From contig NZ_NIXK01000009.1 in assembly GCF_002763455.1 (NCBI RefSeq), forward strand, positions 1-64,000: 64,000 nucleotides of DNA. The letters run 5' to 3'. Shown here piece after piece: positions 42,015 through 53,653 of this stretch. Origin of the DNA: Lentibacillus sediminis (GTDB lineage Bacteria; Bacillota; Bacilli; Bacillales; Amphibacillaceae). The first letter of the stretch is position 1; the number at the start of each line of letters is the position of its first letter. Position numbers and translations under genes: made by a program. The notes beneath the pieces were generated by a model. That model was not told where the DNA came from. It saw only the letters and a list, made by a program, of their open reading frames with translations, and searched no databases.

Positions 42015-42413
42015 ATGGTTATGACAGATCCAATCGCAGATATGCTGACTCGCATTCGCAATGCGAACATGGTAAGACATGAAAAGTTAGAATTTCCTGC
42101 TTCGACAATAAAAAAAGAAATCGCTGATATTCTGAAACGCGAGGGTTTTGTATCCGACTATGAATTTGTAGAGGACAATAAGCAGGGTGTTCTGCGTATT
42201 TTCCTTAAGTACGGTGCAAATGACGAAAAAGTAATCACAGGAATCAAACGAATCAGCAAGCCAGGCCTGCGCGTTTACGCGAAAGCCGATGAAGTGCCGC
42301 GTGTACTGAATGGTTTAGGCATCGCCATCGTTTCAACATCAAAAGGTGTGTTATCTGACAAAGAAGCACGGTCCCAAGCTGTTGGCGGCGAAGTACTGGC
42401 ATATGTCTGGTAA
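42015..42413 (+). CDS. rpsH: Ribosomal protein S8
   Basis: S8 binds the central 16S domain and, in E. coli, represses the spc operon. The 132-residue protein starts [20 protein letters not shown] behind AAGGAGGTAATCAA, and its C terminus has the signature [20 protein letters not shown]. The ATG at 42021 is a possible alternative start. Confidence 0.98.
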   Translation: MVMTDPIADMLTRIRNANMVRHEKLEFPASTIKKEIADILKREGFVSDYEFVEDNKQGVLRIFLKYGANDEKVITGIKRISKPGLRVYAKADEVPRVLNGLGIAIVSTSKGVLSDKEARSQAVGGEVLAYVW

Positions 42414-42443
42414 TCAACATTTTTTGATAAGGAGGTGCATGGA

Positions 42444-42980
42444 ATGTCTCGTGTAGGACTTAAACCAATTGAAATTCCAGAAGGTGTGGAAGTTACATTT
42501 AACGGAAACACGGTGAACGTAAAAGGACCAAAAGGCGAACTATCAAGAGATTTACATCCGGATATCAAAGTCAACATGAATGATAATGTCATCACGCTGG
42601 AACGCCCAAGCGATCATAAAGATCATCGTGCATTGCACGGCACAACCCGCTCACTGATTAACAACATGGTAGAAGGTGTGTCCAAAGGCTTTGAAAAAAC
42701 TCTCGAAATCATTGGTGTCGGCTACCGTGCGCAAAAGCAGGGGAACAAAACCGTGGTTAATGCCGGTTATTCCCACCCGGTAGAACTGGATGAGATTGAA
42801 GGCATTGAAATCGACGTGCCAAAAAACACACTAATCACCGTAAAAGGAATCGACAAAGAACTCGTTGGCGCTGTTGCTTCAAACATTCGGGCAATCCGTC
42901 CGCCAGAGCCATACAAAGGCAAAGGCATTCGCTATCAAAACGAGCATGTACGACGTAAAGAAGGTAAAACTGCGAAGTAA
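42444..42980 (+). CDS. rplF: Ribosomal protein L6
   Basis: L6 lies near the sarcin-ricin loop. The 178-residue protein begins [20 protein letters not shown], with two related alpha/beta domains, and ends in the signature [32 protein letters not shown]; a GTG nine bases upstream is in frame but too close to the SD. Confidence 0.98.
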   Translation: MSRVGLKPIEIPEGVEVTFNGNTVNVKGPKGELSRDLHPDIKVNMNDNVITLERPSDHKDHRALHGTTRSLINNMVEGVSKGFEKTLEIIGVGYRAQKQGNKTVVNAGYSHPVELDEIEGIEIDVPKNTLITVKGIDKELVGAVASNIRAIRPPEPYKGKGIRYQNEHVRRKEGKTAK

Positions 42981-43014
42981 GGTAAGGCTTCAGGAACAGA
43001 AAGGAGTGACCTGG

Positions 43015-43377
43015 ATGATCACGAAACTCGACAAAAACGTTACACGTAAAAAAAGGCATCAGCGTGTGCGCAAACACGTATCGGGCACACAGGAACGCCC
43101 TCGTTTGAATGTGTACCGTTCCAATAAACACATCTATGCACAGCTGATTAATGATACAACGGGTGCCACAGTAGCAAGTGCTTCTACAAACGACAATGAA
43201 CTGAGTGTTGAAGCAACCGGCAATGTGGATGCTGCAAAGCAAGTCGGAGAATTAATTGCAAAACGTGCCAAGGATAAAGGTTACACAGCGGTTGTTTTCG
43301 ATCGCGGAGGCTACCTTTATCATGGACGTGTGAAAGCATTGGCAGATGCAGCCCGCGAAACAGGGCTGGAATTTTAA
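43015..43377 (+). CDS. rplR: Ribosomal protein L18
   Basis: L18 binds 5S rRNA with L5. The 120-residue protein begins [20 protein letters not shown], then [20 protein letters not shown], and ends [21 protein letters not shown] used the ATG after GAAAGGAGTGACC; the frame is open upstream into rplF but that part is not coding for L18. Confidence 0.97.
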   Translation: MITKLDKNVTRKKRHQRVRKHVSGTQERPRLNVYRSNKHIYAQLINDTTGATVASASTNDNELSVEATGNVDAAKQVGELIAKRAKDKGYTAVVFDRGGYLYHGRVKALADAARETGLEF

Positions 43378-43400
43378 CAGATAAAGGAGGGAACCCTTAT

Positions 43401-43904
43401 ATGACTTCAAAAATCGATCCGAACCAATTGGACCTGGAAGAACGCGTTGTTGCCATCAACCGTGTAGCTAAAGTGGTAAAAGGCGGACGTCGCTTTCGCT
43501 TTGCGGCACTAGTGGTTGTCGGTGATAAAAATGGTCATGTAGGTTTTGGCACAGGTAAAGCACAGGAAGTACCGGAAGCAATCAAAAAAGCAGTAGACGA
43601 TGCGAAGAAAAACTTAATTGAAGTACCGATCGTCGGAACTACTATTCCACACCAAATCCACGGACGCTTCGGATCCGGAAACGTATTGCTCAAACCAGCA
43701 TCAGAGGGTACTGGAGTTATCTCCGGCGGACCGGTTCGTGCAATCGTTGAACTGGCTGGGATTGGCGACATTCAGGCCAAATCACTTGGCTCCAACACGC
43801 CAATCAACATGATCCGCGCGACACTGAATGGCTTAGGCAGCCTGAAACGCGCAGAAGATGTAGCAAAATTACGTGGAAAGTCTGTAGAAGAACTGTTAGG
43901 ATAA
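43401..43904 (+). CDS. rpsE: Ribosomal protein S5
   Basis: S5 helps form the mRNA entry pore and affects decoding accuracy. The 167-residue protein has [20 protein letters not shown] near 21-40, which includes the loop altered in spectinomycin resistance and appears wild type. [20 protein letters not shown] and the C-terminal [18 protein letters not shown] follow. SD AAAGGAGGG. Confidence 0.98.
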   Translation: MTSKIDPNQLDLEERVVAINRVAKVVKGGRRFRFAALVVVGDKNGHVGFGTGKAQEVPEAIKKAVDDAKKNLIEVPIVGTTIPHQIHGRFGSGNVLLKPASEGTGVISGGPVRAIVELAGIGDIQAKSLGSNTPINMIRATLNGLGSLKRAEDVAKLRGKSVEELLG

Positions 43905-43917
43905 GGAGGGAAACACT

Positions 43918-44100
43918 ATGTCTAAAAAGTTAGAGATCACCCTCACACGCAGTGTTATTGGCGGCAAAGAAAGACAGCGGGAAACAGTAAAAGCACTGGG
44001 CCTCAAGAAAATCCGCCAATCCGTCGTTCGTGAAGATACACCGGCTATACGCGGTATGGTCGACAAAGTATCCCATCTCGTCACAGTAAAAGAAGTATAA
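43918..44100 (+). CDS. rpmD: Ribosomal protein L30
   Basis: L30 is a small 50S protein of 60 residues: [20 protein letters not shown], then [20 protein letters not shown], ending [20 protein letters not shown], 13 bp after the rpsE stop. Confidence 0.97.
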   Translation: MSKKLEITLTRSVIGGKERQRETVKALGLKKIRQSVVREDTPAIRGMVDKVSHLVTVKEV

Positions 44101-44132
44101 TAAATTCAGGAGCGTAAAGAGGAGGTGCACGT

Positions 44133-44573
44133 ATGAAACTGCATGAACTGAAGGCATCAGAAGGAGCTCGTAAAAAAAGGAACCGTGTAGGCCGCGGCAT
44201 GTCATCCGGAAATGGAAAAACATCCGGAAGAGGACATAAAGGGCAAAAAGCACGTTCCGGCGGCGGAACCCGCCCAGGTTTTGAAGGCGGCCAAATGCCA
44301 CTGTTCCAGCGTCTGCCAAAACGCGGCTTTACCAATATTCACCGCAAAGAATTCGCGATTGTCAACCTGGATGCGCTGAATCGTTTTGACGAAGGCACAG
44401 AAGTCACACCTGAGCTGCTTGTGGAAGAAGGCGTCGTAAAGAAATTGAACGCCGGGCTCAAAGTACTGGGCAATGGTACGGTTGAAAAGAAACTCACAGT
44501 AAAAGCGAATAAGTTCTCTGCTTCGGCAAAAGAAGCAATTGAGGCAGCGGGCGGTCAAACAGAGGTGATTTAA
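44133..44573 (+). CDS. rplO: Ribosomal protein L15
   Basis: L15 is a late 50S assembly protein with a long basic N-terminal extension ([40 protein letters not shown]) and a globular C terminus. It has 146 residues, the family length. Its last base overlaps the secY start region (TTTAATG). Confidence 0.98.
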   Translation: MKLHELKASEGARKKRNRVGRGMSSGNGKTSGRGHKGQKARSGGGTRPGFEGGQMPLFQRLPKRGFTNIHRKEFAIVNLDALNRFDEGTEVTPELLVEEGVVKKLNAGLKVLGNGTVEKKLTVKANKFSASAKEAIEAAGGQTEVI

Positions 44574-45865
44574 TGTTCCGTACGATCTCCAATTTTATGC
44601 GCGTAAAAGATATTAGAGAGAAAATAATTTTCACCTTATTGATGTTGATTGTGTTCCGTCTCGGCACATTCATTCCCGTGCCATATACAAACCGTGATGC
44701 AATTGACTTCATGAACCAGCAGAATGTCTTTGGATTCCTGAATACATTCGGCGGTGGGGCGTTGCAAAACTTTTCCATTTTCGCCATGGGGATCATGCCC
44801 TACATTACTGCATCCATCATTATGCAGCTCCTGCAGATGGATGTCGTGCCTAAGTTTACTGAATGGAAAAAGCAAGGCGAAATGGGCCGGAAGAAGATAG
44901 CACAGGTGACGCGCTATGCAACGGTCGGTCTTGCGTTTGTCCAGGCAATTGCCATGTCCGTCGGTTTTAACGCGATGGCTGGCGGGATGCTGATCCAGAA
45001 TCCAAGCTTTATTACGTTCCTCTTGATTGCGATTGTCCTGACAAGTGGTACAACATTCTTAATGTGGCTTGGTGAGCAGATCACCGCACATGGTGTAGGG
45101 AACGGAATTTCGATTCTGATCTTTGCAGGGATTGTCTCAGCAGTGCCGAACGGAGTCGGACAGCTGTACAGCCAGTATTTCGTAAATCCTGGGGATGAGC
45201 TGTTTATCAACATTATTATCGTTGCGCTGATCGTGTTAGTGATCATCGCAGTGACCGTTGGTGTTGTCTTTGTGAACGAAGCATTGCGTAAAATACCAAT
45301 TCAATATGCCAAGAAACTTGTGAATCGTTCGCCGGTGGGCGGCCATTCCACTCATCTGCCGATCAAAGTAAATGCGGCAGGGGTTATTCCGGTAATTTTT
45401 GCGATTGCCTTTATTATGGCACCTACCACGATTGCCGGTTTCTTTGAAGGTAATCAGGTGGCCACGACCATTCAGACACTCTTTGATTATACACAGCCGG
45501 TCGGAATGGTTATCTATGTTGCGCTAATTATTGCCTTCACCTATTTCTATACCTTTGTACAGGTTAATCCGGAACAAATGGCGGAAAACCTGCAAAAGCA
45601 AGGCGGATACATTCCAGGCATCCGTCCGGGCAAAAATACAGAAACGTATCTGACGCGTGTCTTGCAACGTCTGACCTTTGTTGGTGCGCTGTTCTTAGCG
45701 GCGGTTTCTGTTCTGCCGATCATTGTGGGCGGCCTTGCAGGTTTGCCCAGTGCAGTACAAGTCGGCGGCACAAGTCTACTGATCGTTGTAGGGGTCGCAT
45801 TGAACACAATGAAGCAGCTGGAAGGCCAGCTGGTAAAACGTCACTACAAAGGATTTATCAAGTAA
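44573..45865 (+). CDS. secY: Preprotein translocase subunit SecY
   Basis: SecY is the channel of the Sec translocon. The 430-residue protein has ten predicted membrane helices, with the TM2 signature GGALQNFSIFAMGIMPYITA near 60-80. The cytosolic loops include the ribosome/SecA-contacting IPGIRPGKNTETYL loop near 345. It starts directly at the rplO stop. The adk gene follows. Confidence 0.98.
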   Translation: MFRTISNFMRVKDIREKIIFTLLMLIVFRLGTFIPVPYTNRDAIDFMNQQNVFGFLNTFGGGALQNFSIFAMGIMPYITASIIMQLLQMDVVPKFTEWKKQGEMGRKKIAQVTRYATVGLAFVQAIAMSVGFNAMAGGMLIQNPSFITFLLIAIVLTSGTTFLMWLGEQITAHGVGNGISILIFAGIVSAVPNGVGQLYSQYFVNPGDELFINIIIVALIVLVIIAVTVGVVFVNEALRKIPIQYAKKLVNRSPVGGHSTHLPIKVNAAGVIPVIFAIAFIMAPTTIAGFFEGNQVATTIQTLFDYTQPVGMVIYVALIIAFTYFYTFVQVNPEQMAENLQKQGGYIPGIRPGKNTETYLTRVLQRLTFVGALFLAAVSVLPIIVGGLAGLPSAVQVGGTSLLIVVGVALNTMKQLEGQLVKRHYKGFIK

Positions 45866-46540
<675 letters not shown>

Positions 46541-46814
46541 TAAGTACTGCCGGGGTTTTAACCCCCTAAGGATGCAAATCCGCGCAAAAAAAGATATAAT
46601 GAACAAAGTGATTCGAATGTTAAACGAAGAGGATTCTTTTTCCTTCATTCGTATAATAAAGCAGCTTAAGGCAGGGCAGGCTGCGGTTACCTGCAACATT
46701 TTCAGGTAATCGGTATGTCCTGTGAGCAGATGGGGAAAAACGTAGATAGGATCAGCCAAAGATACAGAACGCTCATCGATGGAACAGATGGACTGCGTTT
46801 TCCCGAAAGGTGTT

Positions 46815-46961
46815 TGTTCAAAAACGAGGATGAAAATGACCGAGAAGTTCGAGGCGGCGTAGCTTTGAGCAACGGAGCGTATACTTTTAAATACGTGAGT
46901 AGCGGAAAAGCAAGCCAACGAAGAAATTCGACGTGTCATTTTCACCGGAGCTTTTTGAACA
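46815..46961 (+). repeat. 147-bp hairpin repeat R4 in the adk-infA gap
   Basis: TGTTCAAAAA (46815-46824) and TGAAAATGAC (46831-46840) are matched inversely by GTCATTTTCA (46935-46944) and TTTTTGAACA (46952-46961). The interior includes an imperfect palindrome around GAGCGTATAC/TACGTGAG. It looks like a small non-coding foldback or MITE-like element. The rest of the 46541-47037 gap contains no gene that I can see. Confidence 0.8.
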
Positions 46962-47037
46962 TCCCTTAAGAGTCCAAAACAGCCTTCTGGAAACTGGTCG
47001 TGTCACAAATGACTGATGGAAGAAGGGAGTAAGCCCG

Positions 47038-47402
<365 letters not shown>

Positions 47403-47482
47403 AACGCACCCTTAAAAGTCCTAAGAAGCCGTGGGACTCACCGGGGTGCAAAGAAAGCAAAAAACAGGAGGTGCACATCGCT

Positions 47483-47848
47483 ATGGCACGTATTGCAGGT
47501 ATCGATATTCCGCGCGACAAGCGGGTAGTCATTTCTTTAACCTATATTTATGGAGTTGGAAAGTCTACTGCACAAGAGATCCTCAAAGAAGCAGGTGTTT
47601 CCGAGGACACGCGCGTACGTGATCTGACAGAAGACGAATTAAGCAAAATCCGTAAAGCAATGGATAATCATAATGTTGAAGGGGATCTTCGCCGTGAAGT
47701 TTCTCTAAACATCAAGCGTCTGACCGAAATCGGTTCATACCGGGGAATCCGCCACCGCCGCGGACTGCCGCTTCGTGGTCAAAAAACGAAGAACAACTCC
47801 CGTACCCGTAAAGGTCCGCGCAGAACAATGGCCAACAAGAAAAAGTAA
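47483..47848 (+). CDS. rpsM: Ribosomal protein S13
   Basis: S13 in the 30S head contacts P-site tRNA and bridges to the 50S. The 121-residue protein begins [20 protein letters not shown] and has the signature [20 protein letters not shown] and a basic tail. I used the ATG after AGGAGGTGCACATCGCT; an upstream in-frame ATG at 47471 overlaps the SD. Confidence 0.98.
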   Translation: MARIAGIDIPRDKRVVISLTYIYGVGKSTAQEILKEAGVSEDTRVRDLTEDELSKIRKAMDNHNVEGDLRREVSLNIKRLTEIGSYRGIRHRRGLPLRGQKTKNNSRTRKGPRRTMANKKK

Positions 47849-47870
47849 TGTAAAGGAGGTAAGTTAATCC

Positions 47871-48260
47871 ATGGCACGCAGAACAAATACACGCAAACGC
47901 CGTGTGAAAAAGAATATAGAAACCGGTATAGCTCATATCCGTTCCACGTTCAATAACACCATTGTAACGATTACGGATAAGCAAGGGAACTCCATCGGCT
48001 GGAGTTCAGCAGGAGCGCTTGGTTTCAAAGGTTCTCGTAAGTCTACACCATTTGCTGCACAAATGGCTGCCGAAACAGCTGCAAAAACTGCAGTGGACAA
48101 TGGCATGAAAACCTTGGACGTAACCGTTAAAGGACCAGGTGCCGGTCGTGAAGCAGCAATCCGTTCCCTTCAGGCAGCAGGCTTGGAAGTGACAGCGATT
48201 GTCGACGTAACACCAGTTCCGCACAATGGCTGCCGCCCGCCTAAACGTCGTCGTGTATAA
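47871..48260 (+). CDS. rpsK: Ribosomal protein S11
   Basis: S11 shapes the 30S platform near the E site. The 129-residue protein has the core [20 protein letters not shown] and [20 protein letters not shown], and ends [33 protein letters not shown]. Confidence 0.98.
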   Translation: MARRTNTRKRRVKKNIETGIAHIRSTFNNTIVTITDKQGNSIGWSSAGALGFKGSRKSTPFAAQMAAETAAKTAVDNGMKTLDVTVKGPGAGREAAIRSLQAAGLEVTAIVDVTPVPHNGCRPPKRRRV

Positions 48261-48463
48261 TTTGTACCGTATAGAATTTGTCACCCTGTCAATAATGGGT
48301 TATGATAGCTAAAAACGTTATATACAGCATCCGAGACAAACAAGTACGAAGCAATGCGCAGGTAGAATACAATAGTGCAGAAACGCCAACTGCCTATTTT
48401 GGGGAATTTCGGTTAGACGAAGTGTCTAACCGGGGTTTCGACGTTTTAAAGGAGGGTTTTGTT

Positions 48464-49408
48464 GTGATCGAAATAGAAAAGCCAAAGATTGAAACGGTGG
48501 AAATCAGCGAGGACGCTACATTTGGAAAATTTGTAGTAGAACCGCTCGAACGTGGGTATGGTACCACTCTAGGAAACTCCTTGCGTCGTATCCTACTATC
48601 CTCACTTCCCGGTGCTGCTGTTACATCCGTTCAAATCGATGGAGCACTCCATGAGTTTTCAACGATTGAAGGCGTTGTTGAAGATGTAACGACAATCATT
48701 TTAAACCTGAAAAAACTGGCTCTGAAAATTTACTCTGATGACGAGAAAACATTGGAGATCGATGTACAGGGAGAAGGAAAAGTTACGGCGGCAGATCTGA
48801 CATATGACAGTGATGTAGAAGTGCTGAATCCGGAACTGCCTATCGCGACACTCAATGCTAAAGGCAACTTGCATATGAGAATTACTGCCCAGCGCGGACG
48901 CGGCTACCGGCCGGCCGAGGAAAACAAGCGGGATGATCAGGCAATCGGCGTGATTCCTGTAGATTCCATCTTCACCCCGGTTTCCCGTGCCACTTTCCAA
49001 GTGGAGAATACCCGTGTCGGGCAAGTGGCAAACTATGATAAATTAACTTTGGATGTATGGACAGATGGAAGCATTGAGCCGCCGGACGCGGTTTCATTAG
49101 GTGCGAAAGTCTTTTCCGAGCATCTTAATATATTTGTAGGATTAACGGATGAAGCGCAAAAAGCGGAAATCATGGTAGAAAAAGAAGAAGACCAGAAAGA
49201 AAAAGTGATGGAAATGACCATTGAAGAACTGGATCTTTCTGTGCGTTCTTACAACTGCCTAAAACGTGCTGGCATTAATACTGTCCAGGAACTTGCAAAT
49301 AAATCCGAAGAAGACATGATGAAAGTGCGCAATCTGGGCCGCAAATCATTAGAGGAAGTTAAAGTAAAACTCAATGATCTCGGACTCGGCTTGCGGGATG
49401 ACGACTGA
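48464..49408 (+). CDS. rpoA: RNA polymerase alpha subunit
   Basis: The alpha dimer scaffolds RNA polymerase, and its C-terminal domain binds UP elements and activators. The 314-residue protein starts from GTG behind AAAGGAGGGTTTTGTT, giving [20 protein letters not shown]. It has [20 protein letters not shown] in the N-terminal domain and [20 protein letters not shown] in the C-terminal domain. The open frame begins at 48302, but those 54 residues are unlike the family. Confidence 0.98.
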   Translation: MIEIEKPKIETVEISEDATFGKFVVEPLERGYGTTLGNSLRRILLSSLPGAAVTSVQIDGALHEFSTIEGVVEDVTTIILNLKKLALKIYSDDEKTLEIDVQGEGKVTAADLTYDSDVEVLNPELPIATLNAKGNLHMRITAQRGRGYRPAEENKRDDQAIGVIPVDSIFTPVSRATFQVENTRVGQVANYDKLTLDVWTDGSIEPPDAVSLGAKVFSEHLNIFVGLTDEAQKAEIMVEKEEDQKEKVMEMTIEELDLSVRSYNCLKRAGINTVQELANKSEEDMMKVRNLGRKSLEEVKVKLNDLGLGLRDDD

Positions 49409-49462
49409 TCTGAGGAGTCATAACTTTTATCGTCTAAGCAACAAGAAAGGGAGGGATAGTCC

Positions 49463-49816
49463 ATGGCTAGAAAATTAGGTCGTACGACAGATGCGCGTAT
49501 GGCGCTGCTTCGCAATCTTGCATCTGATTTGATTATTCATGAGCGGCTGGAAACAACCGAAGCAAAAGCGAAAGAACTCAAATCCGTTGTAGAGAAAATG
49601 ATCACACTCGGTAAGCGCGGTGATCTGCATGCACGTCGTCAAGCTGCATCTTTCCTTTACAACCAGGAAGCAAATGAAGACGAAAGTGTCTTGCAAAAGC
49701 TTTTCGGTGATGTAGCCACTCGCTATGAAGAACGTCAAGGCGGATACACTCGTGTCCTCAAACTTGGTGAGCGTCAGGGCGACGGCGCCAAAATGGCAAT
49801 CATTGAACTGGTGTAA
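49463..49816 (+). CDS. rplQ: Ribosomal protein L17
   Basis: L17 lies by the tunnel exit. The 117-residue protein has [40 protein letters not shown] and the C terminus [20 protein letters not shown]. It closes the superoperon and is followed by a terminator. SD AAGGGAGGG. Confidence 0.98.
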   Translation: MARKLGRTTDARMALLRNLASDLIIHERLETTEAKAKELKSVVEKMITLGKRGDLHARRQAASFLYNQEANEDESVLQKLFGDVATRYEERQGGYTRVLKLGERQGDGAKMAIIELV

Positions 49817-49834
49817 CGGATAAGATATGCGTCA

Positions 49835-49883
49835 AGGGCAGGACTGAATCTCTTCTCCAGAGGTGAATCCAGGCCCTTTTTTT
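49835..49883 (+). terminator. Intrinsic terminator after rplQ
   Basis: GGGC.GGA...TCTCT pairs with AGAGGTGAATCC.GGCCC, an imperfect but long stem, followed by seven T residues. Confidence 0.8.
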
Positions 49884-49913
49884 GTAATTTGAGAAGGCAA
49901 GTGCGACATAGCC

Positions 49914-50036
49914 TGCCGCTGCGGAAATACCCTTCGCTTTCCGCGGGAAGCTGGTGAGCCTTCTTGTGCTGGCGCACTGCGAGGTCTCACCTAGGCTTTT
50001 CTTCCCGCAGGAGTCTCAGGGTACTTCCTCCGCTGG
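49914..50036 (+). repeat. Palindromic repeat R1, copy 8 (forward)
   Basis: A full copy with outer arms GGAAATACCC and GGGTACTTCC (one mismatch) and internal TTTCCGCGGGAAGCTGGTGA/CCCGCAGGAGTC. It sits just after the rplQ terminator. Confidence 0.92.
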
Positions 50037-50048
50037 GTGATGTGTTTT

Positions 50049-50146
50049 CGGTCGAGAGTGAGGAATTCCTCCGATCGAGAGTGAGAACTTCGGCGGGAGA
50101 ACGAGAACTTCGGCGGGAGAACGAAAACTTCTGCCCGAGAGCGCGT
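50049..50146 (+). repeat. 20-bp tandem repeat R2, about five units
   Basis: Units include GTCGAGAGTGAGGAATTC, then GAGAGTGAGAACTT, and two identical-length CGGCGGGAGAACGARAACTT units (50091-50110 and 50111-50130), plus a worn last unit. The same CGGCGGGAGAACGAAAACTT unit occurs in the array at 11821-12120. It begins 12 bp after R1 copy 8. Confidence 0.9.
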
Positions 50147-50248
50147 TGCAGTTTCTATCAGCTGCGAAATAAATAAGCAACAGAGACTTTGGAAAAGTTG
50201 GCAGTACGTGCGGCGATGCAAACGCACACCGCAAGAGGGGGAAAAGCC

Positions 50249-51088
50249 GTGCGGAAGAAATTGATCGAGTTCAACAATGTCTCCTTCCGATATGGGGAGG
50301 ATCAGCCATGGGTGCTGAAAAATTGCTCCTTTGAAATAGATGAAAAAGAGTGGGTTGCGATTATCGGACACAACGGCTCCGGCAAGTCGACGATTGCCAA
50401 GCTGCTGAATGGGCTCTTGTTCCCCCAGGAAGGCGAGATTATCATTGGCGGTAAACCGGTGAACCAGGAAACGATCTGGGATATCCGAAAAAATGTCGGG
50501 ATGGTTTTTCAAAATCCGGATAACCAATTTGTCGGCACCACCGTACAGGATGATGTCGCGTTTGGAATGGAGAATCGCGGCATCGAGCGGGAAGAGATGG
50601 TAAGAAGGATTGATGAGAATCTGTCCGCCGTTGGCATGCAGGATTACCGTCAAACCGAGCCGCATCGGCTGTCCGGCGGGCAAAAGCAGCGTGTGGCGAT
50701 TGCCAGCGTCCTGGCGATTTACCCGCAGGTGCTGATTTTAGATGAGGCTACGGCCATGCTGGATCCGAGCGGCCGCAAAGAAATTATGGAAACGGTGGCC
50801 GAGGTGCAGATGCAAAAAGACCTCTCGCTAATCACCATTACCCATGATCTTCTGGAAGTAGTGAAGGCGGAACGTGTACTGGTCATGAACGAGGGAGAAG
50901 TCTGGGGCGAGGCAGCCCCCCGCGATATTTTTTCCCGAAAAAAGGAACTCCGCGGAATTGGATTGGATGTGCCGTTTGTGGCGCAGCTGGCTGATGAACT
51001 AGAGAAGGCAGGCATCACGATCACCAAGGAACCATTAAATCATGCAGAATTGCTGGAGGAGCTATGGACATTACATTCAAGAACGTAA
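50249..51088 (+). CDS. ecfA1: Energy-coupling factor transporter ATPase EcfA1
   Basis: EcfA1 is one of two ATPases of the ECF vitamin/metal transporter module. The 279-residue ABC protein has Walker [10 protein letters not shown] near 44, Q-loop [11 protein letters not shown], signature [12 protein letters not shown] near 145 and Walker [13 protein letters not shown] start at the GTG behind AGAGGGGGA; the longer frame upstream has no family match. It overlaps ecfA2 by 25 bp. Confidence 0.95.
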   Translation: MRKKLIEFNNVSFRYGEDQPWVLKNCSFEIDEKEWVAIIGHNGSGKSTIAKLLNGLLFPQEGEIIIGGKPVNQETIWDIRKNVGMVFQNPDNQFVGTTVQDDVAFGMENRGIEREEMVRRIDENLSAVGMQDYRQTEPHRLSGGQKQRVAIASVLAIYPQVLILDEATAMLDPSGRKEIMETVAEVQMQKDLSLITITHDLLEVVKAERVLVMNEGEVWGEAAPRDIFSRKKELRGIGLDVPFVAQLADELEKAGITITKEPLNHAELLEELWTLHSRT

Positions 51089-51933
51089 GCTATATTTATC
51101 AGCAGGGCAGCCCGTTTGCCCATAAGGCATTGGATGATATCTCCTTCCACATTCCAACTGGAAAGTTTGTGGCCATCATCGGCCATACCGGTTCCGGCAA
51201 ATCGACCCTGCTGCAGCATTTAAATGGACTCGTCCGCCCGAGTGAGGGAGAAGTGAGCATCGGTGATTACCGGTTGACCAATGACGAAAAACCAGACAAT
51301 CTAAAAAAACTGCGCAGCAAGGTAGGCGTGGTATTTCAGTACCCCGAGCATCAGCTGTTTGAAGAGACGGTGGCAAAAGACATCGCCTTTGGTCCGGAAA
51401 ATTTCGGTGTAGACAAAGCTGCGATCAATGAGCGAATCCAGCAGATTCTCCCGGCGGTCGGTCTAGGCGAGGAGCTGCTTGAGCGCTCTCCGTTTGATCT
51501 TAGCGGCGGGCAGATGCGCCGGGTGGCGATTGCTGGCGTACTGGCAACCCAGCCGGAGGTGCTAGTGCTGGATGAACCGACAGCGGGACTCGATCCCCGT
51601 GGACAAAAAGAAATCATGGAAATGTTTTATAATATGCATCAGGAACAGGGACTCACCACCGTGCTGGTCACCCACAGCATGGAAGATGCCGTTAAATACG
51701 CCGACCATGTGCTGATTTTAAACAATGGCGGCAAATACATGGAAGGGGCCCCTGAAGACGTGTTCACACGCAGCGACGCACTGCAAGAGGTGCAACTGGA
51801 TGTTCCGGAAATCGTGCAGTTTCTCACCCGCTTCGAGGAGCGGTTTGGCAAGCGGATTCCCTTCCATCGGCAGTCCATCGGCGAACTAGCTGAGGAAATG
51901 GAGCGGCTGCTGGGAAGGGAGAAAACGCGATGA
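51064..51933 (+). CDS. ecfA2: Energy-coupling factor transporter ATPase EcfA2
   Basis: EcfA2 pairs with EcfA1 as a heterodimer. The 289-residue ABC protein has Walker [10 protein letters not shown] near 39, [14 protein letters not shown], signature [16 protein letters not shown] near 146 and Walker [13 protein letters not shown]. Its start lies inside ecfA1 behind CTGGAGGAG and its stop overlaps ecfT by 4 bp. Confidence 0.97.
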   Translation: MDITFKNVSYIYQQGSPFAHKALDDISFHIPTGKFVAIIGHTGSGKSTLLQHLNGLVRPSEGEVSIGDYRLTNDEKPDNLKKLRSKVGVVFQYPEHQLFEETVAKDIAFGPENFGVDKAAINERIQQILPAVGLGEELLERSPFDLSGGQMRRVAIAGVLATQPEVLVLDEPTAGLDPRGQKEIMEMFYNMHQEQGLTTVLVTHSMEDAVKYADHVLILNNGGKYMEGAPEDVFTRSDALQEVQLDVPEIVQFLTRFEERFGKRIPFHRQSIGELAEEMERLLGREKTR

Positions 51934-52733
51934 ATAATGCCTTGATTATCGGACAATACGTCCCAGGCAATTCGCTGGTGCACCGGCTCGACCCGCGGAC
52001 AAAAATTACGATTATCTTTTTCTTCGTGATCGTTGTGTTTGTGGCCAATAACGTGCCAAGCTACGGCATTGTGACAGCATTTGCCCTTGGAGCCATGTTC
52101 ACTTCCCGGGTGCCGATCCGCTATATTTTAAAAGGATTAACGCCGGTATGGTTTTTAATTATATTTACTTTTATTCTGCACTTATTTGTAACAAAAGAGG
52201 GCACGCTCTTTTTTGATTTCTTTATTTTCGAGTTTTATACCGGCGGGGTAATCCAGGGGTTTGCAATCTCGCTGAGGTTTTTTCTGCTGATTCTGGTAAC
52301 ATCGCTCCTGACGCTGACAACGACACCGATTGAGATCACCGATGCGATTGAGGAAATGCTCGATCCCTTGAAAAAAGTCCGTTTTCCAGTACATGAACTG
52401 GCGCTGATGATGTCGATCTCGCTCCGCTTTATTCCAACGCTGATGCAGGAGACGGAGAAGATCTCCAAGGCGCAGAGTTCGCGCGGGGTGGATTTTCGCA
52501 CAGGACCGATCAAAGAGCGTATCAAAGCAGTCGTTCCACTCTTGGTGCCGCTGTTCGTCAGTGCCTTTAAACGGGCGGAAGAGCTGGCGATGGCAATGGA
52601 AGCACGTGGCTACCAGGGTGGCGAGGGCCGAAGCAAATTGCGTGCATTAAAGGTGGAGAAGCGCGATATCCTCATTTATCTGCTATTTGCGGCAGTGGTT
52701 GCCGGGTTGTTTATCACGAGAAGCTACGGATAG
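51930..52733 (+). CDS. ecfT: Energy-coupling factor transporter transmembrane protein EcfT
   Basis: EcfT couples the ATPases to interchangeable substrate-binding S components encoded elsewhere. The 267-residue protein has several membrane helices. The coupling helices with Ala-Arg-Gly motifs are visible as SSRGVDF near 187 and EARGYQGG near 225. It begins [20 protein letters not shown], the family start with the HRLDPRTK motif. It overlaps ecfA2 (ATGA). Confidence 0.97.
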   Translation: MNNALIIGQYVPGNSLVHRLDPRTKITIIFFFVIVVFVANNVPSYGIVTAFALGAMFTSRVPIRYILKGLTPVWFLIIFTFILHLFVTKEGTLFFDFFIFEFYTGGVIQGFAISLRFFLLILVTSLLTLTTTPIEITDAIEEMLDPLKKVRFPVHELALMMSISLRFIPTLMQETEKISKAQSSRGVDFRTGPIKERIKAVVPLLVPLFVSAFKRAEELAMAMEARGYQGGEGRSKLRALKVEKRDILIYLLFAAVVAGLFITRSYG

Positions 52734-52747
52734 AAAGGCTGGAGAAG

Positions 52748-53500
52748 ATGAGAAAAATCAAATGCACCCTGGCCTATGACGGCTCGCAGTTTTCAGGATT
52801 TCAGATCCAGCCGAAAAACCGCACCGTGCAGGGGGAAATTGAAAAAGCGCTGAAGAAAATCCATAAGGGCATGGATGTGCGGGTGCACGCATCCGGCCGC
52901 ACAGACAGCGGGGTGCACGCTGTCGGCCAGACGATCCATTTTGAAACAGCCCTCAGGTTTGCCGAGCCCAACTGGAAGCGCGCGCTGAACACGGTGTTTC
53001 CAGATGATGTTTATGTGAAAGACGTGCTGTTCGTGCCGGCCTCCTTTCATGCCCGGTATGATGTGGTGGAAAAGGAATACCGCTATTATCTCTGGAATGA
53101 GAAGGAACCGGACATTTTTAAGCGCAATTATCGCTATAATTTTCCGTACCAGCTGGATGTGGAGGCAATGCAGGAAGCGTGCCGCCACCTGATGGGCACG
53201 CATGATTTCACCACTTTTTCCTCCGCCAAGGCATCTGCCAGGGGGAGTAGGGTGCGGAACCTTTATGAGGCCACGTGCGAGCGCCATGGCAGCGAAATAG
53301 AGTTTATCTTTCGCGGCAGCGGATTCTTGTATAACATGGTGCGGATCATCGTTGGGGTGCTTCTGGACATTGGCCAGGGGAGACGCTCTGAAGCTGATAT
53401 TCCCGACCTGATCGCGCAAAAAGACCGCCGGCTAGCAAGCACCACTGTCCCGCCTGAGGGGCTGTATTTGTGGGAAGTGAAATATGACGTTGAAACGTGA
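52748..53500 (+). CDS. truA: tRNA pseudouridine38-40 synthase
   Basis: TruA modifies U38-U40 in the anticodon stem-loop. The 250-residue protein has YDGSQFSGFQIQP near 10, the catalytic aspartate in SGRTDSGVHAVGQ near 54, and RYYLWN and RIIVGVLLDIGQG in the C-terminal half. It starts after GGCTGGAGAAG, 14 bp past ecfT. The rplM promoter begins just after its stop. Confidence 0.97.
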   Translation: MRKIKCTLAYDGSQFSGFQIQPKNRTVQGEIEKALKKIHKGMDVRVHASGRTDSGVHAVGQTIHFETALRFAEPNWKRALNTVFPDDVYVKDVLFVPASFHARYDVVEKEYRYYLWNEKEPDIFKRNYRYNFPYQLDVEAMQEACRHLMGTHDFTTFSSAKASARGSRVRNLYEATCERHGSEIEFIFRGSGFLYNMVRIIVGVLLDIGQGRRSEADIPDLIAQKDRRLASTTVPPEGLYLWEVKYDVET

Positions 53501-53517
53501 AAAATTTCGCACCAGCC

Positions 53518-53546
53518 TTGACATTTGGCCGGGGATGAGGTATTAT
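53518..53546 (+). promoter_or_regulatory. Sigma-A promoter of rplM-rpsI
   Basis: TTGACA (53518-53523) and TATTAT (53541-53546) are 17 bp apart. Confidence 0.88.
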
Positions 53547-53552
53547 GATCTA

Positions 53553-53625
53553 TGGCAATTTATTTCTAAACCATGATTAGCCCCGGAAACTAATTGTGTT
53601 AAGATAATAAAAAAACGATGAAACG
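53553..53625 (+). ncRNA. L13 leader (rplM autoregulatory leader)
   Basis: CATGATTAG (53572-53580) pairs along all nine positions (wobbles included) with CTAATTGTG (53590-53598) around CCCCGGAAA, followed by GTTAAGATAATAAAAAAACG. Its position before rplM fits the Firmicute L13 leader. Confidence 0.6.
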
Positions 53626-53653
53626 AAACTTGAAAGATGGAGGGAAATCAATC

